8,388 nucleotides of DNA from contig JAKUSY010000116.1 in the NCBI GenBank assembly GCA_022451445.1, forward strand, positions 1-8,388. Reading direction: 5' to 3'. Below are positions 1 to 6,484 of the stretch, in pieces. Below the pieces are notes generated by a model, which was not told where the DNA came from, ran no database searches, and saw only the letters and a list, made by a program, of their open reading frames with translations. A program made the position numbers and the translations under genes. The stretch's first letter is position 1; the number at the start of each line of letters is the position of its first letter. The stretch comes from Planctomycetota bacterium (GTDB taxonomy: Bacteria > Planctomycetota > UBA8108).

Positions 1-976
1 AGCGGTCCCAGGACTTCATGATGCCCGAGCCGATGGCGGCAAGAGCCGCGGCTCCCAGCTCCGCGTCCGCCCGCAGGGTCTCCACCCCGGACACCTCGTA
101 GCCGCAGCTGGCGAGCTCGGCTTGTATTTCCCCGCTCCCGGAGCCCGGGGGGCAGGGGACCTTCCGCAGCAGGAGGAGATGGTCATCGATGGGTGATTCG
201 CTCAGCCGGTAGCCGGGAGGGATGACCGGGGCGCTGATGTCCCGGGCGGCTCCGATGGCGTAGACGGGAGGGCCCTCGTCGGCGGGGAGCCAGAGCTTTT
301 GTGAGCGCAGATCGGCGCTGGCGACCATGGAGGCCAGTCGGGAGGTTGAGCCCGCCACCAGCCAGGGGCTGCCGGGAAGTCCGGACTGGCGCATCCCCTC
401 CTGGTGGAGACGGCTGGTCGCCGCGGAGCTCTGGAAGACGGGGGGGAACCATCGCGTCGGCAGGTCGGCCTCCTCGAGTCTCTTGCGGTCCCAGTCGCGC
501 TTGCCCGCGGCGAGGAGTCCCGCCGCGCAGACGCTGGTGGTGTCGGCGGCCATCGCTCCGCTCATCATGAAACGGAAGAGGTCCTTGGGCGAGAGCACCA
601 GGGAGATCCGGGCCCGCAGGCGCGAGTTCCGTTCCAGCCAGCCATCGAGGTCGTCGAGGAGTCCGCCGACCGGAGGCAGGCGCACATCACAGAGGGGCTC
701 GAATTCCGGGTCGAGGGCGATCCAGCCATCCGGGCCACTCAGGCCGACCCCCCAGAGCTTCCGCGACTTCAGGGGCAGCTCGCCATAGAGCTCCTGGAGG
801 GCGAAGCCGCCGGCCCGGATCCACTCGGCGGCGGGTACGCACCTCACACCGCTGCCGGTCTCTTCGTATCCCCCGGCCACGGCGGCGCCGGACCTGGCCA
901 CGACGCTGAGATCGCGTTCGAGGGCCGCGGCGCTGGCGCGTTCGGGCTGAAGGTCGAGTCCGATGAAGCTGGTCAA
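1..976 (-). CDS. Degenerate FGGY-family carbohydrate kinase-like protein (partial, 3' end outside window)
   Basis: Open frame of 325 codons with no stop, read leftward from a TTG at 976 to the window edge. The TTG overlaps the mdh stop as TTGA, so translation is probably coupled to mdh; there is no clear Shine-Dalgarno. FGGY kinases phosphorylate sugars such as xylulose or glycerol. The family fold is visible in order: a first strand FIGLDL (residues 4-9), GVGLSGPDGW (76-85, the usual GxSGQ segment), SPKDLFRFMMSG (129-140, the usual PKDYLRYxLTG), a TTSVCAAGLL stretch (146-155), and near the end ELGAAALAAIGSG (306-318), typical of the family C-terminus. Key catalytic parts are missing. The phosphate-binding GT(T/S) after the first Asp reads QPE. 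The GGGDNAA-type segment with the catalytic Asp reads AGSTSRLA (208-215). No GTSG nucleotide motif follows. The C-terminal domain looks about 100 residues short. I infer a non-catalytic or repurposed kinase fold. Family call is fairly sure, function unknown. Confidence 0.72.
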   Translation of the reverse strand, partial: MTSFIGLDLQPERASAAALERDLSVVARSGAAVAGGYEETGSGVRCVPAAEWIRAGGFALQELYGELPLKSRKLWGVGLSGPDGWIALDPEFEPLCDVRLPPVGGLLDDLDGWLERNSRLRARISLVLSPKDLFRFMMSGAMAADTTSVCAAGLLAAGKRDWDRKRLEEADLPTRWFPPVFQSSAATSRLHQEGMRQSGLPGSPWLVAGSTSRLASMVASADLRSQKLWLPADEGPPVYAIGAARDISAPVIPPGYRLSESPIDDHLLLLRKVPCPPGSGSGEIQAELASCGYEVSGVETLRADAELGAAALAAIGSGIMKSWDR

Positions 977-1950
977 AGCAGGTCGACCACCACGTCGCGT
1001 TCCCGCTCGAGCTCCTCTATACTGGCGTCAATTTTCCCGCGTGAGAACTCGTTGATCTCGAGATCCTGTACGATCTCCCAGCCGTTCGAGCTCGCCTGGA
1101 TCGGAAAGGATGCCAGGAGACCCTCGGTGATACCGTAGCTTCCATCCGAGACGACGGCGGCCGAGGCCCAGTCGTTTTCGGCGGTCCCATGGTGGAAGGT
1201 CCTTACATGGTCGCAGATGGCATTGGCTGCCGAGGCGGCTGACGATTTCCCGCGCGCCTCGATCACCTCCGCTCCGCGCTTCTGCACCCTGCCGATGAAT
1301 TCTTCCTGCAGCCAGGCCTCGTCATCGATAACCGAGGTCGCGGGTTCTCCATTGATGAGGGCGTGGTGGTAGTCGGGGTATTGGGTCGCGCTGTGGTTTC
1401 CCCAGATCGTGACCCTCGCGACGGAGTTCACATCCACTCCGGCTTTCCCGGCGAGCTGGTTGACTGCGCGATTATGGTCGAGCCGCGTCATGGCGAACCA
1501 CCTGTCATCGGGTATCCCGGGGGCGTTACGGCGGGCGATGAGGCAGTTGGTATTGCAGGGATTGCCGACGACAAGAACCCTGATGTCAGCGGCGGCCTTT
1601 TCGAGCGCCTTGCCCTGGCTCACGAAGATGGGGCCGTTTTCCCTGATCAGGTCGCCGCGTTCCATTCCCGGACCGCGGGGTTTCGATCCCACGAGCAGGG
1701 CCCAGTTCGCATCGCTGAAGGCGGTGTCCGGATCGTCACTCAGGTCAAGTCCGTCAAGAAGGCCGAACGCGCAGTCCTCGAGCTCGAGGGCGACGCCCTC
1801 CACGACCTTCATGGCAGGGGGGATCTCGAGCACCTTCAGGCGCACCGGCTGATCGGGTCCGAAGACCGCTCCCTGTGCGATGGAAAACAACAGGCTGTAG
1901 CCGATCTGTCCGGCCCCGCCTGTGACGGCGACGGTAATTGGGGAAGGCAT
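973..1950 (-). CDS. mdh: Malate dehydrogenase, NAD(P)-dependent, cytosolic/Thermus-like type
   Basis: Cytosolic TCA-cycle enzyme interconverting malate and oxaloacetate. The 325-residue length is normal for the family. Visible features: Rossmann motif GGAGQIG (residues 11-17); an acidic residue ending the second strand (E42 in LEIP), which suggests an NAD preference; the substrate loop PRGPGMER with R92 and R98; GNPCNTN (129-135); TRLDHNR with D158 and R161; and the catalytic histidine H186 in WGNHS. SSAASAANA is also typical. The ATG at 1950 was chosen because MPSPITVAVTGG aligns with family N-termini and GAGGAG lies 9 bases upstream (1960-1965). The frame is open to 2019, but that would add 23 atypical residues. 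It follows the J-protein gene after 100 bases, so it may have its own promoter. Its stop overlaps the FGGY-like start. All catalytic residues are present. Confidence 0.96.
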   Translation of the reverse strand: MPSPITVAVTGGAGQIGYSLLFSIAQGAVFGPDQPVRLKVLEIPPAMKVVEGVALELEDCAFGLLDGLDLSDDPDTAFSDANWALLVGSKPRGPGMERGDLIRENGPIFVSQGKALEKAAADIRVLVVGNPCNTNCLIARRNAPGIPDDRWFAMTRLDHNRAVNQLAGKAGVDVNSVARVTIWGNHSATQYPDYHHALINGEPATSVIDDEAWLQEEFIGRVQKRGAEVIEARGKSSAASAANAICDHVRTFHHGTAENDWASAAVVSDGSYGITEGLLASFPIQASSNGWEIVQDLEINEFSRGKIDASIEELERERDVVVDLL

Positions 1951-1959
1951 GCGCCTCTT

Positions 1960-1965
1960 CTCCTC
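1960..1965 (-). promoter_or_regulatory. Shine-Dalgarno of mdh
   Basis: GAGGAG on the minus strand lies 9 bases before the ATG at 1950. It is the best ribosome-binding site in the leftward gene set and fixes the mdh start over the upstream in-frame alternative at 2019. Confidence 0.7.
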
Positions 1966-1981
1966 ATTGTGAAACTGGGTT

Positions 1982-2020
1982 CTTGATGGAAAGAGATAAT
2001 TAGCCGCCCGGGGCATCAAG
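1982..2020 (-). repeat. 7-bp inverted repeat upstream of mdh (possible operator or stem)
   Basis: CTTGATG (1982-1988) and CATCAAG (2014-2020) are perfect inverted copies separated by 25 bases. The spacer holds an AT-rich TAATTA on the minus strand that could serve as a weak -10 element, inside an otherwise GC-rich gap between the J-protein gene and mdh. It could be a regulator site, a stem in an mdh leader, or chance. There is no T-run, so it does not look like a terminator. Confidence 0.25.
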
Positions 2021-2050
2021 GTCCAGAACTATCCTGCTACATCCGGCGGT

Positions 2051-2761
2051 TCATGAAGATTGGCGGATCAGGCGCTCGTAGGCTCTCTGCAGTTCCATGA
2101 ATTTCGCGTGGGCGACCTTCTGAAAGTCTTCTCCCAGATGATGGACCTTGTCGGGGTGGTATTGGACAGCCAGCTTGTGGAAGGCCTTGCGTATTTCCTC
2201 CCGGCTCGCATTGGCCTCGACGCCCAGGATCTGCCAGGGGGCCAGGATGCCGGTGCTCTTCACCTCGGCCTTTCCGGGTCGCTCGCTGTCGTGTCTCTCC
2301 CGGCGCTCGGCGCGGGGCTTCTCTCCGGATGTTTTCGGCGGCCGGGTGTCCCTCCGCAAGCGAGAGCCCCGGAGGATTCTTTTGAGCCAGCCGCCGCTGT
2401 AGTGGTAGTCGGCATCATGTTCGAAGAAATACCTGCGTCGCTCTTCGTTCGCCGCGTACCAGCTCATGGTTTTGAGAAAATCCTGGGGCTGTCCTACGAA
2501 GCGCCCGAGGATGTAGTCGAGCAGGGTCGGCTGGGAGCCGGGCGAACTGAACCAGCGTCCCCGCGGCGTTTTTTCGCATTGGTTCTGGCGGTTGCAGCAG
2601 GTGCAGGAGTACAGGTGGTAGGGGCCTCCATCCCTCTCCGTCCGGGGCCGCAGGATTCCGTCCCTCAGCATATAGTCCTGGCTCATGGGTCGGTCGCAAT
2701 ACCAGCAACTCAGCGCCCGTGTTTCGCCGTGATCGGCATCTGATGATCGATTCGTGTTCAT
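2051..2761 (-). CDS. Zinc-ribbon / J-domain protein (DnaJ-like co-chaperone, type III)
   Basis: 236 residues with two recognisable ends. The N-terminus has a CWYC knuckle (C19, C22) and a second CTCC knuckle (C53, C56) about 30 residues later, the pattern of a zinc ribbon. A charged, low-complexity linker rich in Arg, Lys and Glu follows (about 125-170). The C-terminus (about 175-232) is a J domain with WQILGV, a basic helix II (IRKAFHKLA) and the HPD motif at 202-204; the long loop after HPD and the FMELQRAYERL helix resemble DjlA-type J domains. J domains stimulate ATP hydrolysis by Hsp70 (DnaK). The zinc ribbon may choose the client, which cannot be read from the sequence. There is no G/F region, no canonical DnaJ CxxCxGxG repeat, no signal peptide and no membrane segment, so it is probably cytosolic. 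The start lies 3 bases after the queA stop without a clear Shine-Dalgarno, indicating coupling to queA. Confidence 0.85.
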   Translation of the reverse strand: MNTNRSSDADHGETRALSCWYCDRPMSQDYMLRDGILRPRTERDGGPYHLYSCTCCNRQNQCEKTPRGRWFSSPGSQPTLLDYILGRFVGQPQDFLKTMSWYAANEERRRYFFEHDADYHYSGGWLKRILRGSRLRRDTRPPKTSGEKPRAERRERHDSERPGKAEVKSTGILAPWQILGVEANASREEIRKAFHKLAVQYHPDKVHHLGEDFQKVAHAKFMELQRAYERLIRQSS

Positions 2762-2764
2762 GGT

Positions 2765-3856
2765 TCAGAGTATGAGCATCGCATCGCCATAGCTGAAGAA
2801 ACGGTATTGGCGGCTGATGGCCTCCTTGTAGGCGGCGAGGATGCGCTCACGACCCGCGAGACTGCTTACCAGCATCAGCAGGCTGCTTCGGGGCAGGTGA
2901 AAGTTGGTTATGAGACCATCGGTGATCTGGAACTCCCACGGCGGCCGGATGAACAGGCGCGTTCTCTGCCGGAAGGGGCCGGGGAATCCGCTGGCGGCGA
3001 AGCTTTCGAGGGCGCGGACCGTGGTTGTTCCCACAGCGATGATTCTCCTGCCCTCCTCGCGGGCGGCAAGAAGCCTGCGGGCTGTCTCGGCGGCGATCTC
3101 GACCAGCTCACCGTGGAGCTCTCCTGACTCGATAGCTTTCCTCGAGAGGGGCTTGAAGGTGTCGATGCCGATGTGGAGGGTGAGCCGGAGGAACTCGATC
3201 CCGGCGGCCTCGAGTCCTTCTAGCGCTCCAGGTTCGAGATGGAGGCCGGCGGTCGGAGCGGCTGCCGAGCCCTGAACCCGCGCGTAGACGGTCTGGTAGC
3301 GTTCGGCGTCCCGGGGGGATTCGCGTTCATCGCTTTCGCGGTTGATGTAGGGCGGAAGCGGGATCTCGCCGATCCGTTCGGCCATTTTCCGCACCTCCGC
3401 GGCGTCAAGCGGGGTTCCTTCTCTAAAGAAGGAGACGATGAAGGTCTGCTCCTGGCGCCGCTGGCAGAGGATGCTGAGTCCGGGGTCCTTCTCGAGCAGG
3501 AGAGACCGTCCCTCGGCGAAGGCCTTACCCGGCCTGAGCAGCACCTGCCAGGCTTCACGGCCCTCCAGCTCCACGGGCTCCAGGAGGAGCACCTCGACCT
3601 TGCCGCCGCTCTCCTTGCGCGCTCTCAGTCGCGCGGGCAGGACCCTGGTCTCGTTGAGCACCAGGACGTCTCCGTCCCGGAGGTATTCCGCGAGCTCACT
3701 GAAGGTGCGGTGCTCGAGCCGCCGGCGGGAGCGGTCAAGGACGAGCAGCCTGGAATCCGACCGTCTCTCGGGAGGGTGCTGGGCGATGAGACCCGGGGGG
3801 AGCGGGTAATCATAATCATCCAGCGAATTGGAAAGTTTGACTCTTTCCGCGCTCAC
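2765..3856 (-). CDS. queA: S-adenosylmethionine:tRNA ribosyltransferase-isomerase
   Basis: Cytosolic enzyme that moves and isomerises the ribosyl part of S-adenosylmethionine onto preQ1 in tRNA, making epoxyqueuosine at wobble position 34, the penultimate step of queuosine synthesis. At 363 residues it is slightly longer than many QueA proteins. Family segments seen in order: DYDYPLPPGLIAQHP (14-28), LVLNETRVLPARL (65-77), PPYI (168-171), YQTVYA (187-192), AAPTAGLH (199-206), TLHIGIDTF (226-234), VGTTTVRALES (275-285), DGLITNFHLPRS (313-324) and RFFSYGDAMLI (352-362). The start is GTG at 3856, overlapping the upstream transglutaminase stop as GTGA, with a GGAG shortly upstream. This gives about six residues before the usual KLS start of the family. 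No other queuosine gene (tgt, queG, queC-F) lies in the window. Confidence 0.96.
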   Translation of the reverse strand: MSAERVKLSNSLDDYDYPLPPGLIAQHPPERRSDSRLLVLDRSRRRLEHRTFSELAEYLRDGDVLVLNETRVLPARLRARKESGGKVEVLLLEPVELEGREAWQVLLRPGKAFAEGRSLLLEKDPGLSILCQRRQEQTFIVSFFREGTPLDAAEVRKMAERIGEIPLPPYINRESDERESPRDAERYQTVYARVQGSAAAPTAGLHLEPGALEGLEAAGIEFLRLTLHIGIDTFKPLSRKAIESGELHGELVEIAAETARRLLAAREEGRRIIAVGTTTVRALESFAASGFPGPFRQRTRLFIRPPWEFQITDGLITNFHLPRSSLLMLVSSLAGRERILAAYKEAISRQYRFFSYGDAMLIL

Positions 3857-5394
3857 CTCGTCTCCAGGACCTCGATTTCCATATTGCCGAGAAAGGGAAT
3901 GAGACCAATGAACAGCTCGGAGACGGCGGTATTGTCAAGGGCTGACACCGCCAGCGCGATGTGATCCGCCTCCACCTTTCCTTTTCCAATCGTCGCGTCC
4001 AGCGGGATCCATTTTCCCGTATAGGCCTCTGTCCACATATGACCGACGAAGTTCCTGCGGTAGTAGACGAGGCCGGCAACGACCCGGGAGGGGATCCCGG
4101 CAGCCCGGCACATCGCCGCAAGCAGCACAGCGTGCTCGGTGCAGTCTCCCTGCCGGGTCTCGAGAACTTCTTTCGCGGTGGCGAAGGCGGTGCCGAGGTT
4201 GTGTTTGCGCACGTAATTGTAGACCCACTTTTCCAGCGCCTGGGCCACCTTGAGGCTGTTCTTCTCCTTCCCCGCTACTTTTTTCGTGAGCTCGATGAGC
4301 CGGGCATCATCGGATTGCAGGTAGGTGGTTGGGGAGAGGTAGCGCTTCGGCAGCGGGTTGGGAGCGAAGGGAAGATCACGGGCTGCCGGGTTTCGGACAG
4401 TATTCACCTTCAGCCGCCAGGTGCCTTTCTCTCCCGTGGCGGTGAGCTTCTGCCCGGCGGCCCCGGATTCCCTGAGCTCCATCGGCTGCTTCCTGTCGCG
4501 GAGCCTGAGCTCATAGAGAATCTCCTCCCGCTTCCAGCCGAGGAAGCGCCCCAGGGGGATGGCGCTCGAGATGAAGATCTCCGGCGGCGAGCTGAAATCG
4601 GTTCCCAGGATCTCCGCTCGGCTTGAGAGCACGGTCTCGAGGCCGAGATACGGCATTCTCGACCTGACGACTTTTCCTTCTTCATTAACCCAATCGGTAC
4701 TCACGAGGCTGTTTCCCGGGGAGATCTCGAGGCGGTTCTCGATACGCCTGAGCTCTCCTTCGAGGGCGGAGACCGTGCTGATCTGCTTCATGCAACGTGA
4801 CAGATCCGGCATGAAGACGACCAGCTCCACCCGGTCACCCTCTCTCTTCAGGGCCGAGTTGATTTTTTCCGAGATGTGTTGAAATCCCCGTGCCGCCGGA
4901 TCGAAGGAGGTTGTCCGCTTTCGGGGGGGCGAGCTACCGGAGGTGATCTCGAGCTCCAGCCGGTCCGGCTCGATGACCTTGCCGACCGTGGTGACTCCCT
5001 CCCGGGCCGTTTTTTCTTCTTTTCTGAAACCGAGGATCTTACCCGCCGCGCTTTCGCGGAGCTCCAGCCGCATTTCGACTATGGTCTTCTCCACGCCGCG
5101 TTTCATCACCATCCTGGTGAAGGATGTGGTCTCGATGTCGCCATTTTCGCCGACGATCTTGCGCTGGGAGCCGTAGCCGGCCGGCTTGCCCCTGATGTGG
5201 ATCAGGTACCACTCGTCTGCTGACGCGGGGCGCTCTGGAGCCTGCGATGAGAGCGACCTGGGGGAGCAGGCCGACAGGAAAAAAATCATCATCACCAGGG
5301 GAGGAAGGCCGATCTTCCCGGCGCCGGGCAGCGTGGAGAGGGTCCCTTTGCTCAGCACCGCTTCAGCAGGGGAATGCCTTCGAGCGCGGCGCAT
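3853..5394 (-). CDS. Transglutaminase-like domain lipoprotein
   Basis: Up to 513 residues. An N-terminal signal ends in a lipobox, LSAC, with C43, so the mature protein is probably an envelope lipoprotein facing the periplasm. Residues of about 60-340 form a long beta-rich region with no motif I recognise. A bacterial transglutaminase/cysteine-protease core follows (about 362-470), with C418 in GDCTEHA, H452 in GHMWTEAY and D466 in LDAT as the predicted catalytic triad. Family members cleave or form amide bonds; the substrate here is unknown. The C-terminal tail after the core is typical of this subgroup. The start is uncertain: ATG 5394 overlaps the upstream gene by 43 bases, while GTG 5358 overlaps by 7 and gives a more usual 31-residue lipoprotein signal (subtract 12 from residue numbers). 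Neither has a strong ribosome-binding site, suggesting coupling. The 3' end overlaps queA. Confidence 0.88.
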   Translation of the reverse strand: MRRARRHSPAEAVLSKGTLSTLPGAGKIGLPPLVMMIFFLSACSPRSLSSQAPERPASADEWYLIHIRGKPAGYGSQRKIVGENGDIETTSFTRMVMKRGVEKTIVEMRLELRESAAGKILGFRKEEKTAREGVTTVGKVIEPDRLELEITSGSSPPRKRTTSFDPAARGFQHISEKINSALKREGDRVELVVFMPDLSRCMKQISTVSALEGELRRIENRLEISPGNSLVSTDWVNEEGKVVRSRMPYLGLETVLSSRAEILGTDFSSPPEIFISSAIPLGRFLGWKREEILYELRLRDRKQPMELRESGAAGQKLTATGEKGTWRLKVNTVRNPAARDLPFAPNPLPKRYLSPTTYLQSDDARLIELTKKVAGKEKNSLKVAQALEKWVYNYVRKHNLGTAFATAKEVLETRQGDCTEHAVLLAAMCRAAGIPSRVVAGLVYYRRNFVGHMWTEAYTGKWIPLDATIGKGKVEADHIALAVSALDNTAVSELFIGLIPFLGNMEIEVLETR

Positions 5395-6200
5395 TCCAGG
5401 CCGCTGTAGAGAGCGAAGAGGCGGGCGGCCTGGAATTGTTCTCCCCAGCCGAGGTGCCTGGTATCGAGGACTATCTCAGACAGGCCCGATTCATCGACAT
5501 AGTATTGAAAGGGGAGCGATTCCGTGAGCTCGGGATATTTTTCACGCAGGCTGGGAGCCTTGTCATTTTCGCGATGGTAGCGGGAGAGGTCGGTCGTGTG
5601 ATCGTCTCCGCCGAGGACCGTATCGCGGAAGAAGTCGCGTGTAAATATGGAGAGGGGAATCAACCGGAAGCCGGCGACCGGGGCATCTATGGCCAGGTCA
5701 GCCCACTGCACCAGGATCTCAATGGCGCTCTCATCGTGCAGAGCGCAGGGAGTCTCCTGTACGGAGAGGTCGAGCTGCCCGCTGCTGTCGGCTACGGAGC
5801 GGAGCAGCTTCCCAACCGGCAGGGGGCGGCGGCACCCGATTGCCGAGAGTACGTATCGAAGGCAGCGGTCGAGCTCCTGGCCGTCCAGGGACAGGGAGGG
5901 CGCGGAGAGCAACGCTGCGAGCCCGAGGGCCGTCATGGCCGGGGGCAGCATGTCCGGCTGTCCGCTCTGCGGGCGGCGTTCGCGTATGAGCTTCACCGTC
6001 TTGCGGTGGAGCTCCCGGCGGCTCATCGCTCCGCTGAGATAGCGGGCTATGCAATCGATGACCTCGCGGTGGAGCAGCTGAAGGCTCCAGGCGCCATCGT
6101 GGAGGAGAGCTTCGCTTCCGGAGGATCCTGCCCGCAGCGCCATGCCGGCCGCGTGCAGTCTTCGGGCTTCCAGGGACCTGACCCTTGATTCCATTCGCAA
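5352..6200 (-). CDS. Hypothetical protein, first gene of the leftward operon
   Basis: I do not recognise a family for these 282 residues. The N-terminal third (about 1-75) is strongly basic and predicted helical, rich in Arg, Leu and His. A mildly hydrophobic stretch (PAMTALGLAALLSA, 87-100) is too short for a convincing membrane span. The C-terminal half (about 160-270) is acidic and aromatic, with FTRDFFRD, FQYYVDES and LGWGEQFQAARLFALYSG. There is no signal peptide, so it is probably cytosolic. TTG at 6200 was chosen because AGGGAG (6210-6215) lies 9 bases before it; the in-frame ATG at 6194 would be 15 bases away. It is the first gene after the divergent intergenic region and overlaps the transglutaminase gene, so the two are likely made together. 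Base composition matches its neighbours and the frame is uninterrupted. It is likely a real gene of unknown role. Confidence 0.75.
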   Translation of the reverse strand: MRMESRVRSLEARRLHAAGMALRAGSSGSEALLHDGAWSLQLLHREVIDCIARYLSGAMSRRELHRKTVKLIRERRPQSGQPDMLPPAMTALGLAALLSAPSLSLDGQELDRCLRYVLSAIGCRRPLPVGKLLRSVADSSGQLDLSVQETPCALHDESAIEILVQWADLAIDAPVAGFRLIPLSIFTRDFFRDTVLGGDDHTTDLSRYHRENDKAPSLREKYPELTESLPFQYYVDESGLSEIVLDTRHLGWGEQFQAARLFALYSGLECAALEGIPLLKRC

Positions 6201-6209
6201 AAAATCGAA

Positions 6210-6215
6210 CTCCCT
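6210..6215 (-). promoter_or_regulatory. Shine-Dalgarno deciding the TTG start at 6200
   Basis: AGGGAG on the minus strand is 9 bases from TTG 6200 and 15 from ATG 6194, which favours the TTG. Its first base is the last base of the inverted repeat that ends at 6215, so folding of that repeat could affect access to the site. Confidence 0.5.
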
Positions 6216-6274
6216 CGAAGGGCTGTCGCCCCGTCCGGCCGTTCTCCGGCCTTTCGCTACAGGGCTCCCTTCGA
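6215..6274 (-). promoter_or_regulatory. Possible structured 5' leader of the leftward operon
   Basis: TCGAAGGG (6215-6222) and CCCTTCGA (6267-6274) are a perfect 8-bp inverted repeat. The stem continues with CTGT (6223-6226) against ACAG (6259-6262) after a 4-base bulge. Inside sits a second hairpin, GGCCG (6237-6241) with CGGCC (6247-6251) and a 5-base loop. The 3' side on the minus-strand RNA directly abuts the ribosome-binding site of the first gene. It matches no riboswitch class that I know, and it does not resemble preQ1 riboswitches although queA is in the operon. Confidence 0.35.
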
Positions 6275-6368
6275 ATGATGTGTTTTCTCTTTTTGTTTCC
6301 AGCAGGAGGCAGGTGCCGGGCTCTGCTTTACGGTCCTGGCTTCGACCCCCTGTTCCAACTCGTAGAAC

Positions 6369-6374
6369 ATTGTA
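6369..6374 (-). promoter_or_regulatory. Possible -10 element for the leftward operon
   Basis: TACAAT on the minus strand matches the sigma-70 -10 consensus at five of six positions. The matching -35 region is poor. If used, transcripts would start near 6362 and carry a leader of about 160 bases that includes the 6215-6274 inverted repeats. Confidence 0.25.
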
Positions 6375-6398
6375 GATCCGGATGGGAATGCCTCTAAG
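6370..6398 (+). promoter_or_regulatory. Possible promoter for serS
   Basis: TTGTAG (6370-6375) and TCTAAG (6393-6398) are 17 bases apart, each a partial match to sigma-70 elements. It overlaps the opposite-strand TACAAT. The region is locally AT-richer than its surroundings. This is weak, read by eye only. Confidence 0.2.
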
Positions 6399-6418
6399 AA
6401 ATTATTGAGGAAAAAGAA

Positions 6419-6484
6419 CGGGCCGGGCCGGAGGTGGAAGCGGGTAGTATTTCATCGGTGGTTGAGGTGAGCCGGGCCCGCCCG
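6419..6484 (+). repeat. GC-rich imperfect inverted repeat in the serS leader
   Basis: CGGG (6419-6422) and CGGGCC (6424-6429) can pair with CCCG (6481-6484) and GGCCCG (6475-6480), leaving one bulged C: ten GC pairs closing a 45-base loop. The 3' half can instead form a local hairpin, CCGGG (6472-6476) with CCCGG (6481-6485), so two exclusive folds are possible. No T-run follows. In GC-rich DNA this can arise by chance. Confidence 0.25.

Noticed and set aside
226..318. Possible frameshift or pseudogene in the FGGY-like gene
   Set aside because: The frame was followed codon by codon from 976 to the window edge without a stop, and the family C-terminal motif appears in the same frame. The shortened domain is therefore not explained by a simple frameshift inside the window.
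404..1138. A 244-codon plus-strand frame opposite the FGGY-like gene and the mdh 3' end
   Set aside because: The minus strand carries FGGY landmarks over the same bases and is coupled to mdh. The plus-strand translation is low-complexity Gly/Arg/Glu.
5247..6188. A 313-codon plus-strand frame opposite the hypothetical and transglutaminase genes
   Set aside because: No ribosome-binding site or recognisable domain. The minus-strand genes have coupled starts and, for the transglutaminase, a clear domain. The evidence for the minus-strand hypothetical gene over this frame is good but not absolute.
6201..6300. A preQ1 riboswitch before the operon containing queA
   Set aside because: The small preQ1-I hairpin with its A-rich tail is not present, and queA is the third gene, not the first.
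6325..6368. A tRNA-like T-arm (GGCTTCGACCCC) in the intergenic region
   Set aside because: No matching acceptor, D or anticodon arms could be assembled around it on either strand.
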